From contig NZ_LPVV01000023.1 of assembly GCF_002362255.1 (NCBI RefSeq), forward strand, positions 124,001 through 188,000: a DNA stretch of 64,000 nucleotides, written 5' to 3'. How positions within the stretch are numbered: position 1 is the stretch's first letter; every line of letters starts with the position of its first letter. The DNA comes from Microbacterium sp. SZ1 (GTDB lineage Bacteria > Actinomycetota > Actinomycetes > Actinomycetales > Microbacteriaceae). Both the position numbers and the translations under genes were made by a program. Under the pieces are notes generated by a model that searched no databases, was not told the DNA's origin, and saw only the letters and a list, made by a program, of their open reading frames with translations. Below, one piece after another: positions 35,121 through 43,316 of this stretch.

Positions 35121-35801
35121 TCAGTCGGCGAGAGCGAGGGCGCGGAATGCGTCGCGCTCTCGCAGGTGCTCGCGGCGACTGGTCGTGGCGACCGGCATCC
35201 TGCGGGGGACCTGCTGGCCAGTGGTGCGCCGATACAGCTCGTCGATGAGTTCGGTCGCGAGGCCGACGAGCTTGGCGATCTCGCGGTCGTCGCGGTCGAT
35301 CCAGACGCAGCGGGGCTCGTCGTGCACCGGGGCGAAGTCGACGTGCTCCTCCCACACGAACAGAGTGCGCTCGGCGCCCAGCACGTGCTGCTGCCACCAC
35401 ACCTGACGCAGGTAGGTGCGGGGGATGCCGCGGAAGGCCTTGTTGGTCGTCTTGATCTCGGCGAGCTCGATGCGTCCGGCCGTGTCGACCGCGATGCCGT
35501 CGGGGGTGGCGAGATGACGGTGCTCGACCTCGGCGCGGAAGAGCGCGGATGAGGGGAGGATGCCGTGCGTCGCCGCGACCCAGGCCGCGATCTCCGGCTC
35601 GCGCCGTCGGCCGTGGTCGGTGTAGGCGTTGCCGCCGAAGCGCGGACCGCCCCCGAGCTTGGAGTCGGCGGCGCGGGCGATGGAGTTCGCGCTCGTGAGC
35701 CCTGCGACGTCGGTGGCGGTGATCCCGCGCGACCTCGCGCGCATCCAGGCGACGCGGTCGCGGGAGTCCGCAACGATGCGCGCTTGGAGTTCCGGGGTCA
35801 C
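35121..35801 (-). CDS. YqaJ-like (phage-type) nuclease domain protein
   Basis: 226 residues. The order of acidic motifs fits the PD-(D/E)xK YqaJ family of phage recombination exonucleases: a GITATDVAGL start (cf. GIGGSD), then HGRRREPEIAAW, and the active-site pair LATPDGIAVD and IELAEIKTT. Such nucleases work with single-strand annealing proteins in phage recombination, but no RecT-like gene or other phage gene is nearby. A fixed chromosomal copy, possibly used in repair, is likely. GTG start at 35801. It converges on the surface operon, with a 15-bp gap. Confidence 0.8.
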   Translation of the reverse strand: MTPELQARIVADSRDRVAWMRARSRGITATDVAGLTSANSIARAADSKLGGGPRFGGNAYTDHGRRREPEIAAWVAATHGILPSSALFRAEVEHRHLATPDGIAVDTAGRIELAEIKTTNKAFRGIPRTYLRQVWWQQHVLGAERTLFVWEEHVDFAPVHDEPRCVWIDRDDREIAKLVGLATELIDELYRRTTGQQVPRRMPVATTSRREHLRERDAFRALALAD

Positions 35802-35885
35802 CTGAAGAGCCTAACCCCGGGTGTCGACCCTCCCTGCTGTACACGCCGCCGCCCCGCGGCATCCCCCTCTGCCCGGGCTGTTCTT

Positions 35886-35965
35886 CGACGCCCCTGCTCC
35901 GCTACGACGCCCCTGCTCATTGACGCAAATGAACCGGGGCCTCGTTGCCCAGCAGGGGCGTCGGC
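35886..35965. repeat. 80-bp palindromic repeat, copy A, upstream of the AbiEi-like gene
   Basis: It contains CGACGCCCCTGCT twice in direct orientation (35886-35898 and 35905-35917) and its exact complement AGCAGGGGCGTCG once (35951-35963), so either direct copy can form a 13-bp hairpin. An 80-bp relative of equal length lies after the gene at 37062-37141. Confidence 0.7.
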
Positions 35966-36066
35966 ACTCCCCGACTCCTCCTGCACGATCGCACGGAAGG
36001 AAGAATCCGGGGCGGAGGGGTGTGAGCGCCGCCATCCGCAGTCGCATCTCGCGCAACGATCGACGG

Positions 36067-37050
36067 ATGCCGAAGAGGATCGACATCGCCGCCGCTCGCG
36101 CACTACTGCTGACCCGGGATGACCTCCGTCATCGTGGCTATACCGAGCGTGACATCGAACGGCTCGTGCGCGAAGGGGTGATCCACCGCGTGCGCAACGG
36201 TCGCTACATCTCGGCCGACGACCGGGCAGGGCTGTGGAACGAGGGTCGCCACCTCGTCGACGTGGTCGCGACCCACCTCAACTCGAACGCCCCCGGCCCG
36301 GTGTTCTGGGGGCCGTCGGCGGCGGTGATCCACGGATTGCCGCTGTACCGGCTCGCACCCCAGCACGTTCACACGGCGATCATCGGTGCGCGCCACGGCC
36401 GAACATGCGCGGGAGTCGTGTGGCACAACGTCGGGGTCGATGCGTCGGACATCGTGGAGGTCGAGGGCATCCGGTGCACCTCTCTGGATCGCACTGTCCT
36501 CGACCTCGGCCGTTCGACGTCGGCGGAGGTCGCTCTGTCTGCTGCTGACGCGGCACTGCGGAGCGAGGCGGTGTCGGGTCACGCGCAGGACGCCGACGCG
36601 GCGTCGGCATGGGTCGGCCGGATGTCCGATCGAGCCGAGCGCTCGCACGGTCGAGGCATCAGGCGTGCTCGCAGGATCATCGATCTCGCCGACGGGCGTG
36701 CGCAACTCCCCGGCGAGAGCGTGAGCCGTCTCCAGCTCGCGCGGCTCGGATTCGCAAGACCGCTGCTCCAGGTCCATGTCGTCGGCCCTTCGGGCGAGGA
36801 CTACTGGCTCGACTTCGGCTTCCGGCGGGCGCGGTGCTTCGGCGAGTTCGACGGCACGGGCAAGTACTTCGACGAGGCGTTGCGCGACGGGCGCACCGCG
36901 GAGGAGGTCGTCATGGCGGAGAAGAGGCGCGAGGATGCCGTGCGCGGCGTCACCGGATGGAGAACTGCGCGCTGGGGTTCGTCACACATCCTGTCGACAG
37001 ACGACTTCGGACGGACGCTCGCGGCCTACGGCATCCGTCCCCCGGGGTGA
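36067..37050 (+). CDS. AbiEi-antitoxin-domain-like protein (type IV TA-like N terminus)
   Basis: 327 residues. The N-terminal 65 or so residues form a winged-helix AbiEi-type antitoxin domain ([38 protein letters not shown]). A conserved middle with [13 protein letters not shown] and [35 protein letters not shown] follows. The C-terminal region ([22 protein letters not shown]) resembles the endonuclease-like domain of DUF559-type proteins. No partner AbiEii toxin gene is adjacent, so it is probably not a working TA pair. Actinobacteria often carry many paralogues of this kind. It is bracketed by two copies of an 80-bp repeat, as if moved or duplicated as a unit. ATG 36067 is preferred; upstream sequence in frame includes repeat A. 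Confidence 0.75.
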   Translation: MPKRIDIAAARALLLTRDDLRHRGYTERDIERLVREGVIHRVRNGRYISADDRAGLWNEGRHLVDVVATHLNSNAPGPVFWGPSAAVIHGLPLYRLAPQHVHTAIIGARHGRTCAGVVWHNVGVDASDIVEVEGIRCTSLDRTVLDLGRSTSAEVALSAADAALRSEAVSGHAQDADAASAWVGRMSDRAERSHGRGIRRARRIIDLADGRAQLPGESVSRLQLARLGFARPLLQVHVVGPSGEDYWLDFGFRRARCFGEFDGTGKYFDEALRDGRTAEEVVMAEKRREDAVRGVTGWRTARWGSSHILSTDDFGRTLAAYGIRPPG

Positions 37051-37061
37051 GGCATATCGCT

Positions 37062-37141
37062 CGGCGCCCCTGTCCAGCTACGGCGCCCCTGCTCGTTCGC
37101 GTGAATCATCAGGGGCGCCGTAGCTCACCCGGGGCGTCGGC
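37062..37141. repeat. 80-bp palindromic repeat, copy B, downstream of the AbiEi-like gene
   Basis: It contains a perfect 16-bp inverted repeat, AGCTACGGCGCCCCTG (37076-37091) and CAGGGGCGCCGTAGCT (37110-37125). It aligns without gaps to copy A. It may also end transcription of the AbiEi-like gene. Confidence 0.7.
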
Positions 37142-37189
37142 GGGTGTGGGGGTGCTAGAAGGGGGAGGGTGGGGTGCACGGGAGCGGAT

Positions 37190-37218
37190 TTGGGGGCCGC
37201 GCGCGCGTGGGGTAGAGT
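37190..37218 (+). promoter_or_regulatory. rplJ-rplL promoter
   Basis: TTGGGG (37190-37195) and TAGAGT (37213-37218) are separated by exactly 17 bp, placing the start of transcription near 37225. Confidence 0.65.
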
Positions 37219-37225
37219 GGGAGCA

Positions 37226-37347
37226 ACCGAAGACCGCTGGTCATCGAACGTGTGCGAACACGAACGATCGAAGCTCTGCTCAGCAGGGGCCCGCGCAGGC
37301 GACGAACTTCCCGAAGCTCCGTGCGCTTGCGCCGGAGCTTTTCTGTT
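37226..37347 (+). ncRNA. L10-type ribosomal protein leader with attenuator hairpin
   Basis: A structured leader before rplJ, where many bacteria have the L10(L12) binding leader that represses the operon. It ends in hairpin AAGCTCCG (37314-37321) with CGGAGCTT (37333-37340), followed by TTCTGTT, resembling an intrinsic terminator. Position and structure support the call; the match to the Rfam model was not computed. Confidence 0.6.
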
Positions 37348-37409
37348 GCACGCGGTCGAGGTCGGTGCCTCACCGCCGTGAGGCGCCTCGTACACACCAA
37401 GGAGTGACC

Positions 37410-37898
37410 ATGGCGCAGAAGGATGCATCGGTCGCCGAGCTCACGAAGTCATTCGAGGACTCGACTGCCGTTCTGCTGACCGAGTACCGCGGTCTGACGG
37501 TTGCCCAGCTCAAGCAGCTGCGCAACAGCATCCGTCAGGACGCTGAGTACGCCGTGGTGAAGAACACGCTGACCAAGATCGCCGCCAACAAGGCAGGCAT
37601 CACCGCGCTGGACGACGACCTCAAGGGTCCGTCGGCCGTCGCGTTCGTGCACGGTGACTTCGTCGCCACTGCCAAGGCTCTTCGTGACTTCGCCAAGGCC
37701 AACCCGCTTCTCGTGATCAAGGCCGGCATCTTCGAGGGCAACGCCCTCACCGCCGACGAGGTCAACAAGTACGCCTCGCTCGAGAGCCGTGAGGTTCTGC
37801 TGGCGAAGGCCGCGGGCATGATGAAGGCGACGATGGGCAAGGCTGCCGCCACCATCGACGCGCTTCGCGAAAAGCTCGAGACCGCCGACGCCGCGTAA
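37410..37898 (+). CDS. rplJ: 50S ribosomal protein L10
   Basis: 162 residues. The N-terminal rRNA-binding domain reads [41 protein letters not shown], then [14 protein letters not shown]-terminal helix ([15 protein letters not shown]) holds L7/L12 dimers. L10 is the base of the ribosomal stalk and the autogenous repressor of this operon. The AAGGAGTGACC ribosome site fixes ATG 37410. rplL follows after 48 bp. Confidence 0.97.
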   Translation: MAQKDASVAELTKSFEDSTAVLLTEYRGLTVAQLKQLRNSIRQDAEYAVVKNTLTKIAANKAGITALDDDLKGPSAVAFVHGDFVATAKALRDFAKANPLLVIKAGIFEGNALTADEVNKYASLESREVLLAKAAGMMKATMGKAAATIDALREKLETADAA

Positions 37899-37946
37899 GC
37901 GTCCGACGTTCTCGTACAACAACCCCATCTATCTAGGAGATACATC

Positions 37947-38327
37947 ATGGCGAAGCTTTCCACCGAGGAGCTGCTCGAGCAGTTCGCTGGCCTGACCCTC
38001 GTCGAGCTCAACGACTTCGTGAAGGCGTTCGAGGAGAAGTTCGAGGTCACCGCTGCCGCACCCGTCGCCGTTGCCGGTGCCGGTGGCGCTGGTGCTGCTG
38101 AAGAGGTCGAGGAGAAGGACTCCTTCGACGTCATCCTCGAGGCTGCTGGCGACAAGAAGATCCAGGTCATCAAGGCCGTCCGCGAGCTCACCTCGCTCGG
38201 CCTCGGCGAGGCCAAGGCTGTCGTCGACGGCGCTCCCAAGGCCGTCCTCGAGGGCGCGAACAAGGAGACCGCCGAGAAGGCGAAGGCCACTCTCGAAGAG
38301 GCCGGCGCGACGGTCACCCTCAAGTAA
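37947..38327 (+). CDS. rplL: 50S ribosomal protein L7/L12
   Basis: 126 residues. The N-terminal dimerisation helices ([31 protein letters not shown]) lead to an alanine/valine/glycine hinge and the C-terminal factor-binding domain ([30 protein letters not shown]). L7/L12 recruits elongation factors to the ribosome. Standard size. The TAGGAGATACATC ribosome site precedes ATG. A strong terminator follows. Confidence 0.98.
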   Translation: MAKLSTEELLEQFAGLTLVELNDFVKAFEEKFEVTAAAPVAVAGAGGAGAAEEVEEKDSFDVILEAAGDKKIQVIKAVRELTSLGLGEAKAVVDGAPKAVLEGANKETAEKAKATLEEAGATVTLK

Positions 38328-38370
38328 TCCCGTCCGGGTCGAGGTGCTCGCACCTCGCTCCGCACGTCTG

Positions 38371-38400
38371 CGAAGGCCCCGGGTCGCCCCGGGGCCTTCG
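38371..38400 (+). terminator. rplJ-rplL terminator
   Basis: GAAGGCCCCGGG and CCCGGGGCCTTC form a perfect 12-bp stem with loop TCGC, in the gap between rplL and the convergent LacI gene. Confidence 0.8.
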
Positions 38401-38426
38401 TGCGTCTCCGGCGCGTTCCGGGCGCA

Positions 38427-39431
38427 TCACCGCGGCGCGGCGGTCGAATTGCGCACGACGAGAGCGGATGCCGTCACGCACCGCTCCAGCGGAGATCCGG
38501 AGTTCTCCATCTGACGCTGCAGCAGTCGCACGGCCTCGTGTCCCTGCTCGCGCGGTGACTGCTTGATCGTGGTGAGCGCGAACATCTCGGCGTGCTGGTG
38601 GTCGTCGATCCCGACGATGCTGAGCTCGGTCGGCACCGCGATCCCGAGCCGTCTGGCGGCGATCATCGCTCCGATCGCCGCTTCGTCGCACACGCCCACC
38701 ACGGCGGTGGGGCGCGCCCGACGGTCGCCGAGCAGCTCGACCGCGGCCGCGTAGCCGCCGGGCATGGTGGGCGGCGAGTCCGCGATGCGCGCGCTGTCCG
38801 CCAGGCCGGCGGCCGACAGCGCCTCGCGATAGCCCTCGATCCGTCGCGCATCGCCGAAGCTGAGCTGCGCCGGATCGTGCGAGCCGCCGACGAAGGCGAT
38901 GTCGGTGTGGCCGAGGTCGATGAGGTGCTCGGTCGCGATGCGCCCGGCGGCGACGTCGTCGATCGAGACGGCGCTCGACCCCTCGCTGTACGGCCCGACG
39001 CTCACAAGGGGCCTCTCCGAGCGGTACAGGCGCTCGAGCTCCTGCGCGCTGGGCTGGATGCCGACCGCGATGATCCCGTCGAAGCGGCGTCCGGGCAGCA
39101 CGGTGTCGAACAGGCGCTCGCGGGTCTCGCTGCCCTCGCGGATGCCGTACAGCGCCAGCTCGTAGTCGAGGGCGAAGAGCGACTCCTGGATGCCGTCGAG
39201 CAGCTCCGCGAAGAACCAGCGGTCGACCGGAGGCATGATGACCCCGACGGTCTGCGTGCGACCGGTAGCGAGGCTCGTGGCGGAGGAGTGGGCGACGTAG
39301 GCGAGCTCGTCGGCGGCATCCGACACCCGCTGCCTCGTCTCCTCGGAGACGTAGCCGCGCCCGGTGAGAGCCCGACTCGCGGTGGCCTTGGACACGCCCG
39401 CACGGGCCGCGACGTCCGCGATCGTGCTCAT
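38427..39431 (-). CDS. LacI-family regulator of the adjacent sugar transporter
   Basis: 334 residues. The LacI helix-turn-helix with hinge helix is at the N terminus (TIADVAARAGVSKATASRALTGRGYVSEETRQRV), followed by the periplasmic-binding-like effector domain (VGVIMPPVDRWFFAELLDGIQE, LVVRNSTA at the end). It is divergent from a sugar ABC operon. The shared 275-bp region has GGGAGCGCTCCC, the core of the CebR/CelR operator for cello-oligosaccharides, and two GGAAYCGGTTCC palindromes. This suggests repression relieved by a gluco-oligosaccharide. Start ATG 39431 follows a GAGGAGGACC site. Confidence 0.9.
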   Translation of the reverse strand: MSTIADVAARAGVSKATASRALTGRGYVSEETRQRVSDAADELAYVAHSSATSLATGRTQTVGVIMPPVDRWFFAELLDGIQESLFALDYELALYGIREGSETRERLFDTVLPGRRFDGIIAVGIQPSAQELERLYRSERPLVSVGPYSEGSSAVSIDDVAAGRIATEHLIDLGHTDIAFVGGSHDPAQLSFGDARRIEGYREALSAAGLADSARIADSPPTMPGGYAAAVELLGDRRARPTAVVGVCDEAAIGAMIAARRLGIAVPTELSIVGIDDHQHAEMFALTTIKQSPREQGHEAVRLLQRQMENSGSPLERCVTASALVVRNSTAAPR

Positions 39432-39507
39432 CGGTCCTCCTCGACCCGTTCCAACGCACACCTCAGCGTGCGCGCGGATGACATGGTAGCCCGTCGCGGC
39501 TCCGAAA

Positions 39508-39519
39508 GGAACCGGTTCC
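39508..39519. promoter_or_regulatory. Palindromic operator GGAACCGGTTCC
   Basis: A perfect 12-bp palindrome 77 bp upstream of the LacI-type gene. A one-base variant is at 39632-39643, suggesting a pair of sites for the same dimer. Confidence 0.5.
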
Positions 39520-39532
39520 ACACAATCAGCGC

Positions 39533-39544
39533 GGGAGCGCTCCC
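39533..39544. promoter_or_regulatory. CebR-like operator core GGGAGCGCTCCC
   Basis: A perfect palindrome. With the following A it matches 13 of 14 positions of the TGGGAGCGCTCCCA operator used by CebR/CelR in Streptomyces and Thermobifida. Confidence 0.6.
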
Positions 39545-39631
39545 ATCCCCGCCGACACCGGCTGCAGAAAGGTTGCAAGCTTGTGATGCTCGTATGTTGT
39601 GCCGGGAAGTGAGACGCCGGTATGTTGGCGT

Positions 39632-39643
39632 GGAATCGGTTCC
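39632..39643. promoter_or_regulatory. Second GGAAYCGGTTCC site, in the transporter leader
   Basis: GGAATCGGTTCC lies 64 bp before the binding-protein gene and differs by one base from the palindrome at 39508-39519. Confidence 0.45.
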
Positions 39644-39706
39644 CGATCCGTGCCGAGGGGCGGCAGGATCACCGAGGGGCCGTGGAACTCGAAGAGGAGA
39701 ATTCAC

Positions 39707-41023
39707 ATGGGTCTGTCACAGCGTTCCCGGCGTTACGCGCCGATCGCCCTCCTGGGTGTCGCGGGCATCGCGCTCGCGGGCTGCGGTGCTCCCGGCGCAC
39801 CGGGCGGCGGCAGCGGCGGCGGCGGAGGGGACAACACCGTCACGATCTACGGCACGATCGTCGACTCCGAGGCCGAACTCCTCCAGGAGTCCTGGAAGGA
39901 CTGGGCCGAGGAGAACGACATCACCATCAAGTACGAGGGCAGCCAGGACTTCGAGACCCAGCTGGGAACCCGCGCACAGGGCGGCAACCCGCCGGACATC
40001 GCGATCTTCCCGCAGCCGGGTCTGTTCGCGGACTTCGCCAAGCGGGACTTCCTCAAGCCGGCGCCGGAAGAGGTCGAGAAGAACGCCAACGAGTACTGGA
40101 CCGAGGACTGGGTGAACTACGGCACGGTCGACGGCGAGTTCTACGGCGCGCCGCTCATGGCCAACGTCAAGGGCTGGATCTGGTACTCCCCGGCGAAGTT
40201 CGCCGAGTGGGGCGTCGAGGTCCCGACCACCCTCGACGAGATGCAGGCCCTGACCGAGACGATCCAGTCCAAGATCGGCGGACCGGCGTGGTGCGCCGGC
40301 TTCGAGTCCGGTACGGCCACCGGCTGGCCGGGCACCGACTGGGTCGAGGACTACGTGCTGCGGCAGGCGGGCCCCGACGTGTACGACCAGTGGGTGACCA
40401 ACGAGATCCCGTTCACCGACCCGCAGATCAAGACCGCGTTCGACTCGGTCGGCTCGATCCTGCTCAACCCGTCGAACGTGAACGCGGGCTTCGGCGACGT
40501 GCGCTCGATCAACTCGACCGCCTTCGGCGACGTGGCCCCGGCCCTCGCGGGCGGAACCTGCGCGCTGACGCACCAGGCGTCGTTCCTCTCGGGCTTCTTC
40601 CCCGAGGGCACGAACATCGCCGAGGACGGCGACGTCTGGGCGTTCATGCTCCCGGGTGAGACCGCTGACGACAAGGCCGTCACCGGCGCCGGCGAGATCG
40701 TCGGAGCGTTCAGCGACTCCGAGGCCACCCAGAAGGTGCTCGCGTACCTGTCGAGCCCCGAGTGGGCGAACAGCCGCGTGAGCCTGGGCGGCGTCACCTC
40801 GGCCAACAACGGCCTCGACCCCGCGAACGCCAAGGACCCGATCCTCCAGGAGACCATCAAGATCCTGCAGGACCCGGACACCACGTTCCGCTTCGACGCG
40901 TCCGACCTGATGCCCGGTGCCGTCGGCGCCGGCACGTTCTGGAAGGGGATCGTGGCCTGGGTCAACGGCACCTCGACCGACGAGGTCCTGACGCAGATCG
41001 AAACCGGCTGGCCGTCCAGCTGA
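39707..41023 (+). CDS. Sugar ABC transporter substrate-binding lipoprotein (AglE-like)
   Basis: 438 residues. A lipoprotein signal ends in LLGVAGIALAGCGAPG (lipobox cysteine near residue 25) and a glycine-rich linker. The mature part is a large family-1 sugar-binding fold with YEGSQDFETQLGTRAQGGN, PDIAIFPQPGLFADF and YGAPLMANVKGWIWYSPAKF, a pattern I associate with alpha-glucoside binding proteins of the AglE type. The operator upstream points instead to cello-oligosaccharides, so the sugar stays open. ATG 39707 has a GAAGAGGAGAATT ribosome site. A terminator-like hairpin separates it from the permease genes, likely giving excess binding protein. Confidence 0.88.
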   Translation: MGLSQRSRRYAPIALLGVAGIALAGCGAPGAPGGGSGGGGGDNTVTIYGTIVDSEAELLQESWKDWAEENDITIKYEGSQDFETQLGTRAQGGNPPDIAIFPQPGLFADFAKRDFLKPAPEEVEKNANEYWTEDWVNYGTVDGEFYGAPLMANVKGWIWYSPAKFAEWGVEVPTTLDEMQALTETIQSKIGGPAWCAGFESGTATGWPGTDWVEDYVLRQAGPDVYDQWVTNEIPFTDPQIKTAFDSVGSILLNPSNVNAGFGDVRSINSTAFGDVAPALAGGTCALTHQASFLSGFFPEGTNIAEDGDVWAFMLPGETADDKAVTGAGEIVGAFSDSEATQKVLAYLSSPEWANSRVSLGGVTSANNGLDPANAKDPILQETIKILQDPDTTFRFDASDLMPGAVGAGTFWKGIVAWVNGTSTDEVLTQIETGWPSS

Positions 41024-41030
41024 TCGGATG

Positions 41031-41067
41031 AGGAGGGCCGCCCCATCCCGGGGCGGCCCTCCTTCTC
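41031..41067 (+). terminator. Partial terminator between sugar-binding protein and permease genes
   Basis: AGGAGGGCCGCCCC and GGGGCGGCCCTCCT pair perfectly over 14 bp with loop ATCCC, followed by TCTC. Its place inside the transporter operon suggests attenuation rather than a full stop. Confidence 0.75.
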
Positions 41068-41127
41068 ATCCCGTGGCCCGCACATCGATGTACGGGCTGA
41101 TCCGCAACGCGTCATGAAGGGGAATCC

Positions 41128-42267
41128 GTGAACGCGACAGCATTCTTCCAATGGATCGGGACTCTGCCCCAGATCCTCCAAGCAGTGGTCGTGGTCATCG
41201 CCTTCGCGGTGGTCGTGGCCGTCATCCTCCTTCTCGTGGACATCGCTCCGCGACGGGGAGCGATCTACACCTGGGTGCGTCTGGCGATGTGCCTGCTCAT
41301 CCCGCTCGCCGTGATGTTCTTCTTCAGCTCTTACTACTGGGCGATGGGCGTCGCCGTCCTCGTGGGAGCCCTGTTCTTCTTCCTGGACTACCGATCCCGC
41401 GACGGGGCGGGATACCTGATCCAGCTCGTGGCGTTCATGGCCCCGGCGCTCCTGCTCCTGCTCGTCGGGCTCATCCTTCCGTCGATCCAGACGATGTACT
41501 CGTCGTTCCGGAACTCCTCGAACAGCGACTTCGTCGGATTCGCGAACTACGCGTGGATCTTCACGCAGTCCGACGGCATCACCTCGGTCGTCAACTCGAT
41601 CATCTGGGTGCTGCTCGTGCCGACGGTCTCGACGATCGTCGGACTGGCCTACGCCGTCTTCATCGACCGCACCCGCGGCGAGAAGATCTACAAGGTGCTC
41701 GTGTTCATGCCGATGGCGATCTCGTTCGTCGGCGCCAGCATCATCTGGCGGTTCATGTACGAGTACCGCGGCGGCGACTTCAAGCAGATCGGTCTGCTCA
41801 ACCAGATCCTCGTCTGGTTCGGCGGCACGCCGCAGCAGTGGCTGCTCAACGAGCCGTGGAACAACCTGTTCCTCATCGTCGTGCTCATCTGGGTCCAGAC
41901 CGGCTTCGCGATGGTCGTGCTGTCGGCATCCATCAAGGGAGTGCCGGCCGAGCTCCTCGAGGCGGCCGAGCTCGACGGCGCGAACGCCTGGGAACGCTTT
42001 CGCTCGGTGACCGTGCCGTCGATCCGTCCCGCGCTGATCGTGGTGCTCACGACGATCTCGATCGCCTCCCTCAAGGTCTTCGACATCGTCCGCACCATGA
42101 CCGCCGGAAACTACGGCACCTCGGTGCTGGCGAACGAGATGTACACGCAGTTCTCGAAGTTCGAGGCTGGTCGCAGCGCCGCGCTGTCGGTCATCCTCTT
42201 CATCCTGGTGCTGCCGATCGTCATCTACAACGCCAGACAGATCAAGAAGCAGCGGGAGGTGCGATGA
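41128..42267 (+). CDS. Sugar ABC transporter permease (AglF/MalF-like)
   Basis: 379 residues, longer than usual because of extra N-terminal membrane helices (about 1-95) before the MalF-type core. The core carries the EAA loop PAELLEAAELDGANAWERFRSVTVPSIRPALIV. At least eight hydrophobic segments are visible. It pairs with the next gene as a heterodimeric channel. GTG 41128 follows GAAGGGGAATCC. No ATPase gene is in the cluster; actinobacterial sugar importers of this type usually share a housekeeping MsiK/MsmK ATPase, which is inferred here. Confidence 0.9.
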   Translation: MNATAFFQWIGTLPQILQAVVVVIAFAVVVAVILLLVDIAPRRGAIYTWVRLAMCLLIPLAVMFFFSSYYWAMGVAVLVGALFFFLDYRSRDGAGYLIQLVAFMAPALLLLLVGLILPSIQTMYSSFRNSSNSDFVGFANYAWIFTQSDGITSVVNSIIWVLLVPTVSTIVGLAYAVFIDRTRGEKIYKVLVFMPMAISFVGASIIWRFMYEYRGGDFKQIGLLNQILVWFGGTPQQWLLNEPWNNLFLIVVLIWVQTGFAMVVLSASIKGVPAELLEAAELDGANAWERFRSVTVPSIRPALIVVLTTISIASLKVFDIVRTMTAGNYGTSVLANEMYTQFSKFEAGRSAALSVILFILVLPIVIYNARQIKKQREVR

Positions 42268-43229
42268 TGAGCGACACGCTGAAGACCGAGACCCCCGCCT
42301 CCACCCGCGCGATCACGACCGGCGGCGGACTGGATGCCGCGGCGGGACGCGCGCGCAAGAAGCTGTCACGGCCCTGGGCGTCGGTCGGGTCCATCCTCAT
42401 CGCGGTGCTGTGGACGATCCCGACGCTCGGGCTGTTCATCTCGTCGTTCCGTCCGCGTGACGACATCCAGTCCAGCGGCTGGTGGGAGTTCTTCGCGAAC
42501 CCCGCGGTGACCTTCGACAACTACGTGCAGGTGCTGCAGTCCGGCACCACGCAGCTGACCATCCTCGAGTCGTTCATCAACTCGATCGCGATCACGATCC
42601 CCGCGACCATCATCCCCCTGATGATCGCGGCGATGGCGGCGTACGCGTTCGCCTGGATCGACTTCAAGGGACGCAACGCGCTGTTCATCTTCGTGTTCGC
42701 GCTGCAGATCGTGCCGATCCAGATGGCCCTCGTACCGCTGCTCAGCTCGTTCTCGCGGGGCATCAACCTGTTCGGGCTGCAGGTGACCCTGCCGCTCGAC
42801 GCCTCGCAGGGATACGCGCAGGTGTGGATCGCCCACACCATGTTCGCGCTGCCGCTCGCGATCTACCTGCTGCACAACTTCATGTCGGAGATCCCCGGCG
42901 AGATCATCGAGGCCGCACGCGTCGACGGTGCGTCCCGCGGGCAGATCTTCTTCCGTGTGGTGCTGCCGCTCACGATGCCGGCCATCGCCTCGGTCGCGAT
43001 CTTCCAGTTCCTCTGGGTCTGGAACGACCTGCTGGTCGCCCTGGTGTTCGCCGACGGCGCGGCGGCGCCGATCACGAAGCTGCTGGCCGAGATCACGGGA
43101 ACCCGTGGCAACGACTGGTACCTGCTCACCGCCGGTGCGTTCGTGTCGATCATCATCCCGCTCATCGTGTTCTTCGCCCTGCAGCGCTACTTCGTGCGAG
43201 GCCTGCTGGCCGGTTCCACGAAGGGCTGA
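42264..43229 (+). CDS. Sugar ABC transporter permease (AglG/MalG-like)
   Basis: 321 residues with six membrane segments, the MalG-type FISSFRPRDDIQSSGWWEFF region and the EAA loop PGEIIEAARVDGASRGQIFFRVVLPLTMPAI. It is the second half of the channel. ATG 42264 overlaps the previous stop (ATGATGA); ATG 42267 is equally possible, with GGGAGGTGCG in front. It is the last gene of the transporter; no hydrolase or ATPase follows. Confidence 0.9.
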   Translation: MMSDTLKTETPASTRAITTGGGLDAAAGRARKKLSRPWASVGSILIAVLWTIPTLGLFISSFRPRDDIQSSGWWEFFANPAVTFDNYVQVLQSGTTQLTILESFINSIAITIPATIIPLMIAAMAAYAFAWIDFKGRNALFIFVFALQIVPIQMALVPLLSSFSRGINLFGLQVTLPLDASQGYAQVWIAHTMFALPLAIYLLHNFMSEIPGEIIEAARVDGASRGQIFFRVVLPLTMPAIASVAIFQFLWVWNDLLVALVFADGAAAPITKLLAEITGTRGNDWYLLTAGAFVSIIIPLIVFFALQRYFVRGLLAGSTKG

Positions 43230-43304
43230 TACGACGACGCGAGCGTCGATGACAGGATGCCGCGGCCGGGTGCAACACAACCCCGGTCGCGGCATCCGCA
43301 CGTC

Positions 43305-43310
43305 TACCCT
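43305..43310 (+). promoter_or_regulatory. -10 box of a leaderless cbs promoter
   Basis: TACCCT is followed by six bases, then ATG 43317; no ribosome-binding site is present. Confidence 0.5.
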
Positions 43311-43316
43311 GAAGAC

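Noticed and set aside
36067..37050. Functional AbiE toxin-antitoxin pair
   Set aside because: Only the AbiEi-like protein is present; no nucleotidyltransferase-type AbiEii toxin lies next to it.
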